Of a stretch of 64,000 nt of DNA, positions 21,190 through 38,400 are shown piece after piece; positions within the stretch are counted from its first letter, which is position 1; every line of letters begins with the position of its first letter. Origin of the DNA: Zoroaster sp. YZ-2022 (taxonomy: Eukaryota; Echinodermata; Asteroidea; Forcipulatida; Zoroasteridae); the NCBI GenBank assembly GCA_029582265.1, contig CM055817.1, positions 56,219,711 to 56,283,710 on the forward strand, given 5' to 3'. The translations under genes were made by a program, and so were the position numbers. Under the pieces are notes generated by a model. The model did no database searches. It was not told where the DNA came from and saw only the letters and a program-made list of their open reading frames with translations.

Positions 21190-21999
21190 AATGAGATGGG
21201 TAGGGGAGAAAAGTGATCTTAATAATTCGACGTGATGCATGAAATAATTATGACGAGAGGGGTAATAGCAAGAAATAAACCGAAAATATTTCACAGATGT
21301 ATTCTCCAGAAGCATGTGCGAAAAGAGGGTTTAGATGTCCAATGAAAAGCTAAAAGTATATCCAGCAATTTCTAAAATGATAATGCTATTATCGGTCTGT
21401 TTGTGTTGAATATAAACGTTTGCTTGAGCAAAGCTTTTATGTATAATATGAGAGAGTATACTAGTAACAATGATATTATTACGTGAGGTGCATGTTAGTG
21501 GAGATGTGTTAATGAAAAATTATGCAAGCCTAAAATATTTAATTAATTGTAATTTTTCTATAAGTTTGAATATAAACACTTGTATTTGCTTGTGCAAAGA
21601 TATGTTTTTATTTATGACAGAATGTAACAATCTCATATTGCTGTATGTGACTGTGTCACACTGTTCATGTAACTACTTAAAGATATACTTTTGAAATATC
21701 TGCTTAATATTTATTATATTTATTTATTTAAAAACTAAACGTGTTTAAAATGTATTATATATTTGTGGTAATGAAATCATTATTAGAATTCCTCAGAAGC
21801 GCACACTCAACTTTGACCTTTGTTACTAGCTCGCGAGCCTCGACGCGTGACGTCAGATCTTCAGCACAACGTATCCAATGAAACCCCTTGAATGGTACGC
21901 CTGGAGCCTTGATCTCCATTATATTGACTGGATTGGCTATAGTTCGTCACGCTCATCTTGCGTGCGCGTAATATGCATGAAGATCAATGGAGAAAGACA

Positions 22000-22490
22000 G
22001 AGGACCAGTCTAACTCATTGGTTCATGTATGCACGCTGCGCGTTCACGCACTCAAATGCGTGGCTCACGCACGCGCAGCGCGCATACATGAACCAATGAG
22101 TTAGCCTGAAGATCCGACGTCACGCTTTGAGGCTCGTGAATTACGCCAGATACCGGCCGCGGCCGCCATTTTATTTTCCCCGAGATTCAACTTTGACCTT
22201 GTGCGTGATGATGCGCGTCCACCACGCGCAATATCTCCAGATGGCAGAAGTACACGCGCGCGTAGTGCAGAGTTCATTCACGCGCGAGCCTGAAAGCGTG
22301 ACGGGTAGGTATTTGGCACATGTGCATCCAATGAAATCCCTTGAATGGTATGCCCAAAGCTTGTCTATATCCTTGATAGGACATAGACATGGGACCGGTC
22401 TACAAATGAGTGGCCTTCTTTTTCTTCTGAACGAGGGCGCCCTTCAATTTATGACGTAATTATGGGCATAAGGTCTATTGCATAAGGTCT
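22000..22490. repeat. Cluster of foldback MITEs
   Basis: A near-perfect palindrome at about 22012-22102 (TAACTCATTGGTTCATGTAT and its inverse) is followed by a copy of the GAAGATC/GACGTCACGC family (about 22103-22310). A TGACGTAATTATGGGCATAA end lies near 22452. No coding content was seen. Confidence 0.65.
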
Positions 22491-23128
22491 ACAAAAAATA
22501 GAAAATCTAAAATAATTTGAAGTAACAACTAGCTGTCAAGCAATTAGTCAGTTTGCTTTCTACTGCCCTTCGTATACTTTTAAATGAGAGTTTGTGTCCA
22601 TCTCATCATTTACAATATTTTAAATTAATCGCATTATACCGGAACCAGGGTCTCAAAAAGGGGCGGGAAGAGACTGTCAAATGGGGGGGTGAACATCGTA
22701 TGGTAAATTTATATGGACGTCATTTAACCCTGTATCCGGCAATGGTTTAAATCATTACATTTTTTGGATAAATTCAGTGGTGTATAAACTGCCCTTAAAC
22801 TATTTATTAGAGCATTAATTAGTTTTTCACGCGAAAGTTTACTTTAAATACTGTATATGTTATTGATTAAACAATTTTGAAAATTCCTGTATATTAATCA
22901 CTTTTCTATAAATGAAACATCTTGTAAATAAAATATCTCTGCAAAGCCGCATTATGGAGGTAATTTTCCCTGTCTTTTTTTGTAGAACGCGGGAATTTTT
23001 AGGGGTAGAAGTGGAACCTTGTAGGGAAAAATGGAACTCGAACTCAACAGGAAGTGTTCATAGAAAAAAAACCTATCTATTATTCTTTTTGTTATAATAC
23101 CTAGCCTTTCCACAGGTTGTAAATATTT

Positions 23129-23267
23129 GGGACCATTAGAAGGTGGAACGTGAACGTGTGCATATATACGAATGTGATGTCACACGTATTGTGTTCTACT
23201 ATGAACACAATACGTGTGACGTCACATTCGTGTTAGGGCACGTTCACGTTCCATCTTCTAATGGTCC
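23129..23267. mobile_element. Foldback element, about 140 bp
   Basis: The arms GACCATTAGAAGGTGGAACG and CGTTCCATCTTCTAATGGTC pair, continuing through ACACGTATTGTGTTC and its inverse to a tiny loop near 23200. It is almost perfectly self-complementary. Confidence 0.85.
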
Positions 23268-23279
23268 TTGTTCTGTCAG

Positions 23280-23500
23280 AACGTGTCCGTTCATACACTT
23301 TCGCATGGAACAGTTCCCGTGACATAGTTTACCCACGTCCCTGAAAACATTGATTTGAGCTGGCACGCAAGGGAACGTGTTCGCACGGGACAGTGCATGC
23401 CCGTGACAGTGTCCGTGACATCCATGTTCCTAAAAATATTGGTTTCAGCTGACACGCAAGGGAACGTGTTCGCTCGGGACAGTGCCGTGACGCGTGACGT
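23280..23500 (+). repeat. Imperfect direct repeats with CACGCAAGGGAACGTGTTCGC
   Basis: Two copies of a unit of about 100 bp carry AGCTGACACGCAAGGGAACG-type sequence, near 23358 and 23448. No coding frame is supported. Confidence 0.6.
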
Positions 23501-23817
23501 ATCCCTAAAACAAGGTGGAAGTGAGGTTTGTAGTATTAATCTTTATTTATGACAGTATAATAGAGATCAGTAGTTTGCGGTTAAGAGATGTTTTAGTTTG
23601 TGGTTTTGAGAAGAACTGTTGGTGAGTCAGTACACTGTGATCGTTTTCTGACAGTGAACATGAGTTGGAAATAACTTAAAGGGGCACAAACTGTGACCGT
23701 AACAATGGTGTTGGAGGAGAACATATTGAGGGAACAAACAGAAGTCCCTGTTCCTAGTATGCTCTTTTTCTAAATTCCATGTAGTTTATTAAGATGCATT
23801 TGAAATATTTCTCATTA

Positions 23818-24028
23818 AAGGTACAGTATCGTCACGACTAGAGCCGACTCTCAACAGGGCATGGAATCGGTTTCCTAGTTTAGGGTGAATATTACTGGTT
23901 CATTTATGCAGCAGCAACGGTTATTATGACCTTATCATGTGGAGTATTATTTTCAGTCACTGTGTTAATCTAGAACTAACACTCCGATTCCATGCCGATT
24001 CCATGATCGTGACGATATTGTCCCTTTT
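23818..24028. mobile_element. TTAA-flanked palindromic MITE
   Basis: It runs from TTAAAGGTACAGTATCGTCA to CGTGACGATATTGTCCCTTT. The right side duplicates CCGATTCCATG. Confidence 0.8.
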
Positions 24029-24093
24029 ATGACACAATGTAATAAGCTGAAACTTTGACAAGTTAGCTTCATCGGATGTCTCTATGACAGCTT

Positions 24094-24411
24094 AAAACCC
24101 TCCTACAATCAGTGCAATTTTTGAAACAACCCATTCAGGCCACTCCAAGCCATTAGCTGTTGCCAGTGGCCTCCCATGGTTACCCTTCTGTGCACTGTCA
24201 CACCACTGAGATTGCAGGGTAAGGTGGTCTCCCATCGATACATTGCAGGCCATATTAATATGTTCAAACATTTACAGTGGCCTTGGGTGGCACACAGTTG
24301 ATTTTGTAAGATTACTTGGAAAGGACAGCAGGCTTGTACATGTATGTACTGAAGGTTGCTGAAGAACAGAATTTAGTGGATCGGAGTGGCCTCCATGTGT
24401 AGGAGGGTTTG
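24094..24411. mobile_element. MITE with AAACCCTCCTACA ends
   Basis: The left end AAAACCCTCCTACA is inverted at the right end as TGTAGGAGGGTTT. The last 45 bp recur at 62367-62411, which shows the element is dispersed. Confidence 0.75.
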
Positions 24412-24462
24412 CACACATGTTTGTGTTACATACTCGATGTGAACATTATTTTTCGTGTAGTT

Positions 24463-24673
24463 AAAGGGGAAGTATCGTCATGATCAGAGTAGACTTTCAA
24501 CAGGGCATGGAATCGATGTCCTAGTTTAAGATGAACACAGTGACTGAACATTGCTGGCTCATTGTACCAGCAACGGTAATCACGTAGGGAATAATTTTCT
24601 GTCACTGAGTTTCATCTAAAACAAACACTCCGATTCCATGACCTGTTGATCGTGACGATACTGCCCCTTTAAT
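24463..24673. mobile_element. TTAA-flanked palindromic MITE
   Basis: It runs from GTTAAAGGGGAAGTATCGTC to CGTGACGATACTGCCCCTTT, then AA. Internal marks are GGGCATGGAATCGATG and CCGATTCCATGACC. Confidence 0.8.
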
Positions 24674-25544
24674 AAAAAACACATTATTTAAACCATTGCC
24701 ATTTGCATTGAAGATTCTTTTTTGGAGCGGATTTTGTCTCAGTCTTTCCCTTGTATAATCTACTCCATTTTGTGACAAATAACGACATATACTAAAATGC
24801 TTCATTTTTTTGCAAATTGAGATTTTCAAATTCGTGAAAACCTTGTGTGGACGTGCGTAAAGCCCATATGTCTCAAGATCCTGCATGGTGTGGACATATA
24901 CATGGTATGTAACACTTACTCACCATTAACAACGTGTATACCTTCCCATTTATAACACAATGACTTCCTTTTTGTCGATCCCCGCGTCGAATCGCTGAGC
25001 AGTGTAGTCTGCGGTTCCGCAATATTGCAACAGGAACTCGTGACTGACAAAATACAACGTACACTTCCCCCTAAAAACACCGACACCACAGTTTCCGTAT
25101 GTCCTCTTATGATGACCTGGTTACTGTTAGGAGCCAATAAGTATCTCTTTACAGGATGATATTATTTTTCGAAGACATCCTTTTCAATTACTTTCATTTT
25201 TATTTAGAGATCAGTTACGCATTTCTTAAAACACTTGCTTCGTTTACTTTCTGTTTTTCCCAGCTATCCTAATAAGAAATTGAACATTACAGACTCTATA
25301 GGTTACAGAATACCTTGTTGGATCGAAGATCCCGACGTGAGGGAAAATAAATCATCCCACTTTATTATCAGGGTATGGTCCATAGAGCAACCCCTCCCCT
25401 CAAAAAAAGAATGTTCAAACAAACAAACAAAAACAAAAAACAAAAACCACACGCACGTTGGCCTAGGTGAATTTTTTGTTTGTTTGTATGTTTGTTGGGG
25501 TGTTTGTTTGATTGTTTGTTTGATTGTTTTTTGGGTTTTTTATA

Positions 25545-25705
25545 CGTGCTTCATGTACATGTATACGCGGGACCATATTTCCCATACACAAAGTATGGTG
25601 GCTAAGAGAGGCCTCACAAATCGGGCAAACGTTCATACCCCTATGTGGAAAAGTTGTTTAAAGCACATCACGGCATAATTCCAATCGATCCAGCAATTTT
25701 GGCTG
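25545..25705. repeat. MITE family 'AGGCC..TCCGG', partial copy
   Basis: It contains TGTATACGCGGGACCATATT, TATGGTGGCTAAGAGAGGCC and CAATCGATCCAGCAATTTTG. The outer ends are missing. Confidence 0.65.
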
Positions 25706-25712
25706 GGGCTGT

Positions 25713-26201
25713 AAGGTCAAATTTAGTTTTGTGATGCACTCATTTTCCAATAACTAGAGTCCTTATTAAAGTGTGAAAAAATTACAATAGTCTCTAACAT
25801 CACGTTAAAGTGATGTAAAATGTCATTTTATTTGATAAACTTCCTGTGTGAAATGTGTTAACATCCAAAGACAACAGTGACGTCACATTTCAAATAAATG
25901 GGTCTCTACATTTTTGTACAGTGAATTTGCAGTTCATTCCTGAATCTCCACAATATTTGATCAAATCGGCGTTGAAATTGACTTTTTGACAAACAAAAAA
26001 TTCCTGTATGGAATGTTACAGACTCATTTACCGTAAGAAAACAGTGACGTCATGTTTCAAATATCGCTCTGAAAGGGTATCAAATAAAATGATATGTTAC
26101 ACCACTTTAAAGTGAAGTTAGAGACTTGTAATTTTTTCACACTTTAATAAGGACTCTATCTATTGGAAAATAAGTGCATCACAAAAACTGAATTTGACCT
26201 A
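25713..26201. mobile_element. Terminal-inverted-repeat element, about 490 bp
   Basis: The left arm (AGGTCAAATTTAGTTTTGTG, then ATGCACTCATTTTCCAATA and TCCTTATTAAAGTGTGAAAA) is inverted at 26090-26201. The arms are about 110 bp and the middle is single copy. Confidence 0.85.
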
Positions 26202-26861
26202 AGAGCAAAATCCCTCAAAAGTTTTTCAATACTACTATTAATAATAATAATTTTAAATATGCAAATTTTTCAAGCCCAATAAATGTTTGTTCAGGGGTTG
26301 GAGGGACGGCAGGGAGGACAGTAGGGGGCGGTCATTGAAAATAATAGTCATTATAAATTCCAATAACCAACTTTGCTTGTCGTCTATCCATAACTCATCC
26401 AGCTCCCGCTTCAGCAAACCCTGATTTGAGGAGTTTGAATTTGTGAATAATAATTTTCAGTGGGAAATTTTGGAAACATTAATTTGAATATTATGAAAAC
26501 TATGACGGAGTGAGGGGGATTTTTTTACCTGTTAAAATTAAAGCCTATCAAGAGTTACGTCATAGTCACATTTTGTTTCCGTCAACATTTTAGCACCATA
26601 AGTATATAGACGAACGGTTTATACGACATTTGAAAAGCCCTTGCCATTGTTAAGCTTTCTGTTCAAATTCCTACGGATGAATGCACCCGGTACAAAGAAT
26701 TTTGATATGGAATTACCCTCATTGAACCCACCCACCTCCCACCTCCAATTTGCTGAGTCAAAGGGGAAAATAGGATAAGTACCCATAGGGTGAATACAGG
26801 GTCGTGACAAAAGGGGCGGGGGAACAAGGGGAACACATTGCCAAACACATATGGTAGATTT

Positions 26862-27043
26862 ATAGAGGCAATATCGTCACGATCAACAGGGCATGGAATC
26901 AGAGTGCTAGTTTTAGATAAACTCAATGACTGCTATAATACCCCACAAGGTCATATTACCATTGCTGCTGCATAAAAACTAGGACATCGATTCCATGCCC
27001 TGTCGAAAGTCTGCTCTGACAGCGACGATATACTGCCCCTTTA
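26862..27043. mobile_element. TTAA-family palindromic MITE, inverted orientation
   Basis: It runs from TAGAGGCAATATCGTCACGA to GCGACGATATACTGCCCCTT, then TAA. Confidence 0.7.
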
Positions 27044-27191
27044 AGTACAAGGCAATCATACAAAAGGGAGAACGTTTCTCCTTCCACGAACTGGATCCGC
27101 TAATGTAACTACAATATACCACACAGGTGTCAGGATAGGTATCGGTTGATAGTTGTTAGTTTTGCTCTGATTACATTCAAGAAGAACCATG

Positions 27192-27462
27192 GGCAGATCC
27201 AGAACATTTTTTAGGGGGGGCTGAGAATCAAAAACAATTATTTTTCAGTACTACAAAAATTACAATGAAATAATCAAAGGGAGAGAAAAACAAAGCACAC
27301 TGTGGAAATGGGAGTGCGTTCTCCCCTCCCCTCCCCTCCCCCCCTCTCTCTCTCTCTCTCTTTTTCTCTCCTTTTTAATTTTTTATATATATATATTTTT
27401 TAAACGATTTTGGTGGGGCTACAGCCCCCTTAGCCCCCCCCCCCCCCGGATCCGCCAATGAG
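27192..27462. mobile_element. GGCAGATCC..GGATCCGCC MITE
   Basis: The imperfect inverted ends GGGCAGATCCAGAAC and CCGGATCCGCC enclose a (TC)n run (27343-27370) and C-runs. The ends are typical of a non-autonomous element; the family is not assigned. Confidence 0.5.
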
Positions 27463-27840
27463 AACGCTGAACTATTCAGAACCATTTATCAAAAGAGAGT
27501 TTCAACATGGTGTCACCACAAACAGTCTTTACTTAGGCCTACTCATGTCCGGTCAACCGGAATTATGGTGTCATTAACTGGACAGGGCAGACAATGGTCG
27601 CGTGTGAAGGATTGACTGGGGATCGGGAACAGTGGAGGAATACGGTGGCTTCGTCAAAGGTGCCCCATCATCAACGGTTTCAAACGGCTACGGGAGTGAG
27701 CTGACCTGACCTGTCAACCTTGGGGTCCACCTCGTCCCCACTCCTGGACACTGGTGGGAAAAGTGATTTCCGTAATGCCGATTGTTTTACTTGGGTTAGG
27801 GACAACTGCCACCCGAAAACGCAGCTTATAAACAACTTAT

Positions 27841-28206
27841 AATAATAAATAATAATAATAATGTGTGGACTTATATAGCGCACGTATCCACCAACTAAGT
27901 GGTGCTCAAGGCGCATTATATTATTACCCCTGCTCATAAGGCTCATAAGGCTCATAAATCATTCCTGAAACCATCTCAGCTCCCTGGGGGAGTATACAGC
28001 TCAATTGCTGCCATTACATCGCATATAGGGCTAATCAACCAACTCTGCCCTCACAGGTACCCATTTAACCCCTGGGTGGAGAGAAGCAATTATGGTTAAG
28101 TGTCTTGCTCAAGGACACAAGTGTCACGGCCGGGATTCGAACCCACATTCTGCTGCTAACACCAGAACTTGAGTCCAGTAAGCTAGACCGCTCGGCCACG
28201 ACACTC
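27841..28206 (-). repeat. tRNA-Leu(CAA)-like SINE
   Basis: Read on the minus strand it begins GTGTCGTGGCCGAGCGGTC and has anticodon-loop-like CTCAAGT and B box GGGTTCGAATCCC. The acceptor-like GTGTC/GACAC pairing is kept. The body ends with GTGCGCTATATAAGTCCAC followed by ATTATT repeats. Sister copies lie at 28617-28963, 40700-41057 and 58536-58858. Confidence 0.85.
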
Positions 28207-28225
28207 CACAACAAACAAACAACTC

Positions 28226-28388
28226 GGCAAATATTCAGTGTTTAGAAACACGATACATTTTCAATCGGCAAACCCATAGCTCTAGGTTTGCCGACTAAAA
28301 ATTTATTCCGGACCAACCCTTGTTCTAGTACCTTTGATTTGCCGACTGGGGTGTCACAACCCCCCTCCCCACTCGCTACGGCCCTGAC
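28226..28388 (-). repeat. CAGGGCCGTAGCGAG repeat, inverted copy
   Basis: It ends CTCGCTACGGCCCTG at 28371-28386, with AGTCGGCAAA-type motifs inside. Confidence 0.65.
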
Positions 28389-28616
28389 TCGATTCCAATT
28401 CTTTCTTGCCCTGTAACAAGCCCATTTCAATATTCAACACTCATGGATATTTAAATTAGGTGCATTGTATACGATGTGTTTTGGGTCATATTCGGTAACT
28501 AAATAGCGTATGCTGCAGAAGGAGGCTGGGATTAGGCCATCCAACTTTTAAATGAATGCATTGTAGGTTGATATTTACTTTTCGTCATAATTCGGTATTA
28601 TTTTGACGTGTTATCA

Positions 28617-28963
28617 AAATAATAATAATAATAATGTGTGGAGTTATATAGCGCACGTATCCACCAACTAAGTGGTGCTCAAGGCGCAGTTACCCCTGCT
28701 CATAAGGCTCATAAATCATTCCTGAAACCATCTCAGCTCCCTGGGGAGTATACAGCTCAATTGCTGCCATTACAGCGCATATAGGGCTAATCAACCAACT
28801 CTGCCCTCACAGGTACCCATTTAACCCCTGGGTGGAGAAAAGCAATTATGGTTAAGTGTCTTGCTCAAGGACACAAGTGTCACGGCCGGGATTCGAACCC
28901 ACATTCTGCTGCCAGCACCAGAACTTGAGTCCGGTAAGCTAAACCGCTCGGCCACGACACTCC
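28617..28963 (-). repeat. tRNA-Leu(CAA)-like SINE
   Basis: It is nearly identical to 27841-28206. It is bounded on the left by (AAT)5 and on the right by the tRNA-like head. Confidence 0.85.
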
Positions 28964-29389
28964 AAATATAATGTAGTCATGACAATATAAATAAAACATC
29001 TTAAGATTGTGTCTCCTTGATACAATATTTTTTGTCGAGTATTTTGCAATAACCAATCAGCGTTGCAGAAATCTATTTCCCACCAGGCTCTAGTAGTGAG
29101 AACGGGATAGACCCCGGGGGCGAGGTTGTGCTAGCACAGTTATGTGCATTTATAGGTTTTAAACACAATAGGCTGAGGTGAACAAAAGTCAGTCTTGTCA
29201 GGCTAGAAAATTTCCATTGAAAATTACCACGATGAAGGTTATGCTTTGTTGGTTCCTGGTGCACGTCAAAAATTATTTGTGTATCTCTAAATATTCTGGA
29301 AAATAACTGCGACCCGAAGGTTTTTATACAAAGTGAATTGAATGTTTCGCCGACTTAATCCCCGGATCCATTTCAACGCTACCTGAGCG

Positions 29390-29800
29390 GTTTTGCCCAC
29401 CACAGTCCGGATGAAGGTCAGAGTGCGCTGATCGAAACGTTGATTTAACAATACAGGTTCTTCTGAGAACCACACAACTCAAGAGAAATTATTACATGGT
29501 GTCAGCGGCGTAGCCACGGGGGCCTGGGGGGGGGGGCACGTGCCCCCCCCCACAAATTTTCCAGTGCCCCCCCCAGGTGCCCCCCACGAAAAATCCTCAT
29601 AATGCCCCAAAAAACAGAAAAGAAAAAGAAAAGGAAAAACCCATACCCCTGGCCCCCCCCCCCTCCACTGGAAAGCAATGCCCCCCTGGGCCCCCCCCCC
29701 CCCCCCACTGAAAAAGTCCTGGCTACGCCGCTGCATGGTGTTACCACAAACCGACTCTATGATCACTTTCCACCATGCAAACCTTTGGGCTCAAGTCTTA
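29390..29800 (+). mobile_element. Penelope-type end split by a hAT MITE
   Basis: The left part (29390-29502) has GAAGGTCAGAGTGCGCTGAT, CGAAACG and ACAGGTTCTTCTGAGAAC. The right part (29734-29800) continues TACCACAAACCGACTC and ends near CCACCATGCAAACC. The interruption is the element at 29503-29733. Confidence 0.8.
29503..29733. mobile_element. hAT-type MITE with 8-bp target duplication
   Basis: The inverted ends CAGCGGCGTAGCCACGG and TGGCTACGCCGCTG are flanked by a perfect CATGGTGT duplication (29495-29502 and 29734-29741). The inside is C/G-run rich. It is non-autonomous, without coding sequence. Confidence 0.9.
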
Positions 29801-29907
29801 TTTAATTGAATAAAGTAAAAAATAAATGTTTTAAAAATACATAAATAAAATACGTAATTTCCCCTTAAAGGGAGTGTACACCTTAATCTGAAAATTTAAT
29901 TAATGTT

Positions 29908-30128
29908 AAAGGGACAATATCGTCAAAATCAACAGGGCATGGAATTGGAGTGCTAGTTTTAGATTAACTCAGTGACTGAAAATAATACCCACATGATAAA
30001 GTCATATTACCGTTGCTGCTGCATAAATGAGCCAGTAATTTTCAATCATTGTGTTCATCTTAATCAAGAACACCGACTCCATGCCCTGTTGAAAGTCTGC
30101 TATTATCGTGGCGATACTGTCCCTTTAA
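29908..30128. mobile_element. TTAA-flanked palindromic MITE, full copy
   Basis: It runs from TTAAAGGGACAATATCGTCA to CGTGGCGATACTGTCCCTTT, then AA. It lies in inverted orientation to most other copies (GATAAAGTCATATTACCG inside). Confidence 0.85.
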
Positions 30129-30334
30129 GTTGGTAATGGTGCCAAACGTCCTGATTTTTTGGTTGCCCATCTGACACGCTGCCGTTTTAGAGAAAACGCG
30201 AACAAGTATTACAAAACTGAAAATGATCATGGACGTGATCATATAGACTAATTCGTCGACCAGTTGACTGGGCGCCGCCATTACTGTGGTGGTACCTACA
30301 TTCTGCGTCAAGCGTTCGTTTTCTACGCATCTCT

Positions 30335-30755
30335 GGATGTCAACATCCTGAAAGTAGGATGTCGTCTTCCTGAGATAATTTATCTCAGGATGATGACATC
30401 CTAAACTTATCTAGGGATGACGACATCCTATTTTCAGAATGTCGACATCCCTAGATAAGTTATCAGTGTTTCTTTGACCAATCTCTGCACTCTATCTGAC
30501 GAAACGCTTGCGTACCGCGTATTTAAGAATGCATGTGACGCGCATATGCAGTGTGGTCTACACTGCACGTGCGCGTCACATGCATTCTCAAATATGCGGT
30601 ACGCTAGCGTTTCGTCAGATAGATTGCTCAGATTGGTCGAAGAAGCACTGATAATTTATCTAGGGATGTCGACATTCTGAAAATAGGATGTCGTCATCCC
30701 TAGATAAGTTTAGGATGTCATCATCCTGAGATAAATTATCTCAAGATCTTATCAA
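30335..30755. mobile_element. Foldback element with GGATGTCGACAT repeats
   Basis: Arms 30370-30467 and 30653-30755 are inverted copies built of TAGGATGTCGTCAT-type sub-repeats and TTATCTAGGGATG. The centre, from GACGAAACGCTTGCGTACCG to its inverse, pairs as well. Almost the whole 420 bp can fold into one hairpin. Confidence 0.85.
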
Positions 30756-31426
30756 TCTATACATTCCTAAATGAACATGCTTTACTGATAAACAAAACAC
30801 GTTCCTATAAAAACATATTTATTTGTTGTCCTTTGTGAGAGTACTAGTACATGGTCTGGTTATGCATGGCACTTCTATTAAATGAACATAGGTCTACAGT
30901 ACTGGTAAAAAAAAACAATTCCGCTCATACAAAAAAAATAGTAGGCCTACTGGTAACTGATCTGGCTAGCTACGAACAATGGAAACACTGTACTAGTATT
31001 AAGGAGGCCCGTTCCGCTTCAGCATCTCCATTCATCATCCCCGCCTGACGTCACTCCAAAAATAGCCCTCAAAAACATGGCTCACAACTTTATGAAATGA
31101 TTGGGTGTGGAGGAAATGGAAATGATGGGGAAAACCTGGCTACCTTTCGGCGAGAGACAGGAGCAGATGACGATGACGACGAAGAAGATCCTGGAGCGGA
31201 TACAGGGGTATATAACAACCCAACAGTCCCCTGTCAACCATTGCAAGAGACAGAGACCAGAGCAAGTAAAACCTCCCTCCAACGGTGAGACCAACTTTGG
31301 TGTCAACAATTTTAAAGAATCTCAGCCGTTGCGTCCAAAGAGGAGAAAACTTAACACTGTCAGCTGACGAACAACTTTCTTGCTCAACTTCAACGCAACA
31401 GAGTACCGGTATTTTCTATCATCAGG

Positions 31427-36727
<5,301 letters not shown>

Positions 36728-36999
36728 GTCACGTGATGCAGAAACAACTATTACGTAATATGTCTGAACAACATCTGAACAATGTCTTTCTAACGTTGGC
36801 TAATAACACGTCCGCATGAGCCAAAACTTGGACCTCATCGACGAACGGCCCCTGGTTCATCTGACCTCTTGAGGGGGTAGTAGTAAAAGTGACAGACGTC
36901 GTTCAAATTCTGTAGGAATTATGTGAAGTGTTTGCTTTGTCTTTTATTACCAAATTTGGGCTTATTAACAACTGATTCAGTTCAGTGAGCACACACTCC

Positions 37000-37255
37000 T
37001 CTCCCCCAACCCCTAGGATCCTAGTCTCAACAGTTCCCGCCTGCGCGCCTCAACGAACTAATCCTCCAGCATCCATTCATGGGATGATCCTCCAGCAGTC
37101 TACTTAAGCAGCAGCATTTTCCAGAGTCCGGCATTCTCCTGAGGACGATCAGAGCATACTGATCGAAACGTCGAGTTGTACCTCCAGTTCTTTTCAGAAC
37201 TAATTACTACTCAATTGAGATTCCACATGGTGTCACCGCAATTAGTCTTACTTAA
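37000..37255 (+). mobile_element. Penelope-type 3' terminal fragment
   Basis: It includes TCTACTTAAGCAGCAGCATT, CTCCTGAGGACGATCAGAGC, CGAAACGTCGAG, CAGTTCTTTTCAGAAC and CACATGGTGTCACCGCAA. It parallels 57080-57410 in the longer element. Confidence 0.75.
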
Positions 37256-37954
37256 ATTTGGGAGAGTTCATTTACACTGACAGGGAAGGTTCCCCAATGC
37301 ATCACATGCTTGACCACTAGAGGGCGCTGTTACGATAATCATTTCGGATACCAACGGAAGACAGTACATTAAATGAATTTCACAATCTGTCATTAATTTA
37401 AAAAAAAATACATTTTAAATATGTCACGACCATCGTGAGGAGAAATCAAACAAATTCAGCTCCCTTCAAATTCTGATTTTAATGGGTGTTTTTTTTAATT
37501 TCCTTCGAGAATAGAAACATTTTCCTAGCACAAACCAATTTGGACACCCCTGCCATTCCAAATGAACGATCCCTTTAAACTATTAGTTACTGTGATTACA
37601 CTTGTATTTATTTATATAATGTTTTATACTTCATATTTTTTATATCTTATTTATATAATGAAACTAATAAACATTTCGCTGAGTGAATTAGTCTTTTGAA
37701 GACACACCAAGTTATGGTATGACTTTCTAGCGAAAACGGTAAAATATTATTTTAAAAGTCTACTTTATTTCAACAAGAAATTAAAGGGTTGAATTCACCT
37801 TGAGTTTGGTCAATGACAACCCTTTATAACGTTGGAATTAACTTTGAAAAGTATTGAATTAGCATGTATTAAGTTATATTTAACTTTACTACATGTTAAA
37901 TTCAACGCTTTCTTTGAGTAAAATTCGTCGACTTGGAGCAGTAAAGAACTTAAC

Positions 37955-38400
37955 GACATAAAACACAATAAAGGGGGCCACTTTGCATCCGTCACGTTAG
38001 CAGTTTTTCTAATGGTTGTTATTTATTTTTAAGTACCTGAAACCGACCAAAAAGTGTTTCAACATGTGAATGGACATGCAGGCTTATACTAGAACTAATT
38101 TGAGTTGATTTATTTTATTAATTTTTTTATTTATTTATTTTTTTACCCTCAAATTTCCATAAAAATTGGACGGAAAAAGTTACCGCACTTTTCCGTCCAT
38201 TTGTTGATAGAAATTTTAGGGTAATTAAAAAAATATAGTAATAATCAACTCAAATTATCTTTAGGATAAGCATGCATGTCTATTCAAATGTTGAAATTCT
38301 TTTTTGGTGGTTTCAGATATTAAAAAGAAAATTACAACCATTAGAAAACTGCTAACGTGACGGTAGGAAAGTGGCCCCCTTTATTGTGTTTTATGTCATA
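37955..38400. mobile_element. Foldback element, about 450 bp
   Basis: The arms ACATAAAACACAATAAAGGG and CCCTTTATTGTGTTTTATGT pair. The pairing continues through GTCACGTTAGCAG and CAACTCAAATTA to the centre at TTTTCCGTCCA/TGGACGGAAAA. Confidence 0.85.

Larger units (their letters stand above)
12930..21757 (+). repeat. Segmental tandem duplication, unit B
   Basis: This is the paralogous block of 2050-9030, carrying IL-17-like gene B. Its last alignable part (21440-21757) is separated from the gene by about 1.7 kb of inserted elements (19760-21436). Confidence 0.8.

Noticed and set aside
28100..28205. A functional tRNA-Leu gene
   Set aside because: The tRNA-like head is followed by a repeated SINE body, has mismatched arms and occurs in several near-identical dispersed copies.
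31097..31367. Two overlapping frames, one with an acidic Asp/Glu run, before IL-17 gene C exon 1
   Set aside because: Neither has a splice donor that joins to exon 2 in frame. The stretch is more likely 5' UTR or promoter; a TGACGTCA site lies at about 31047.
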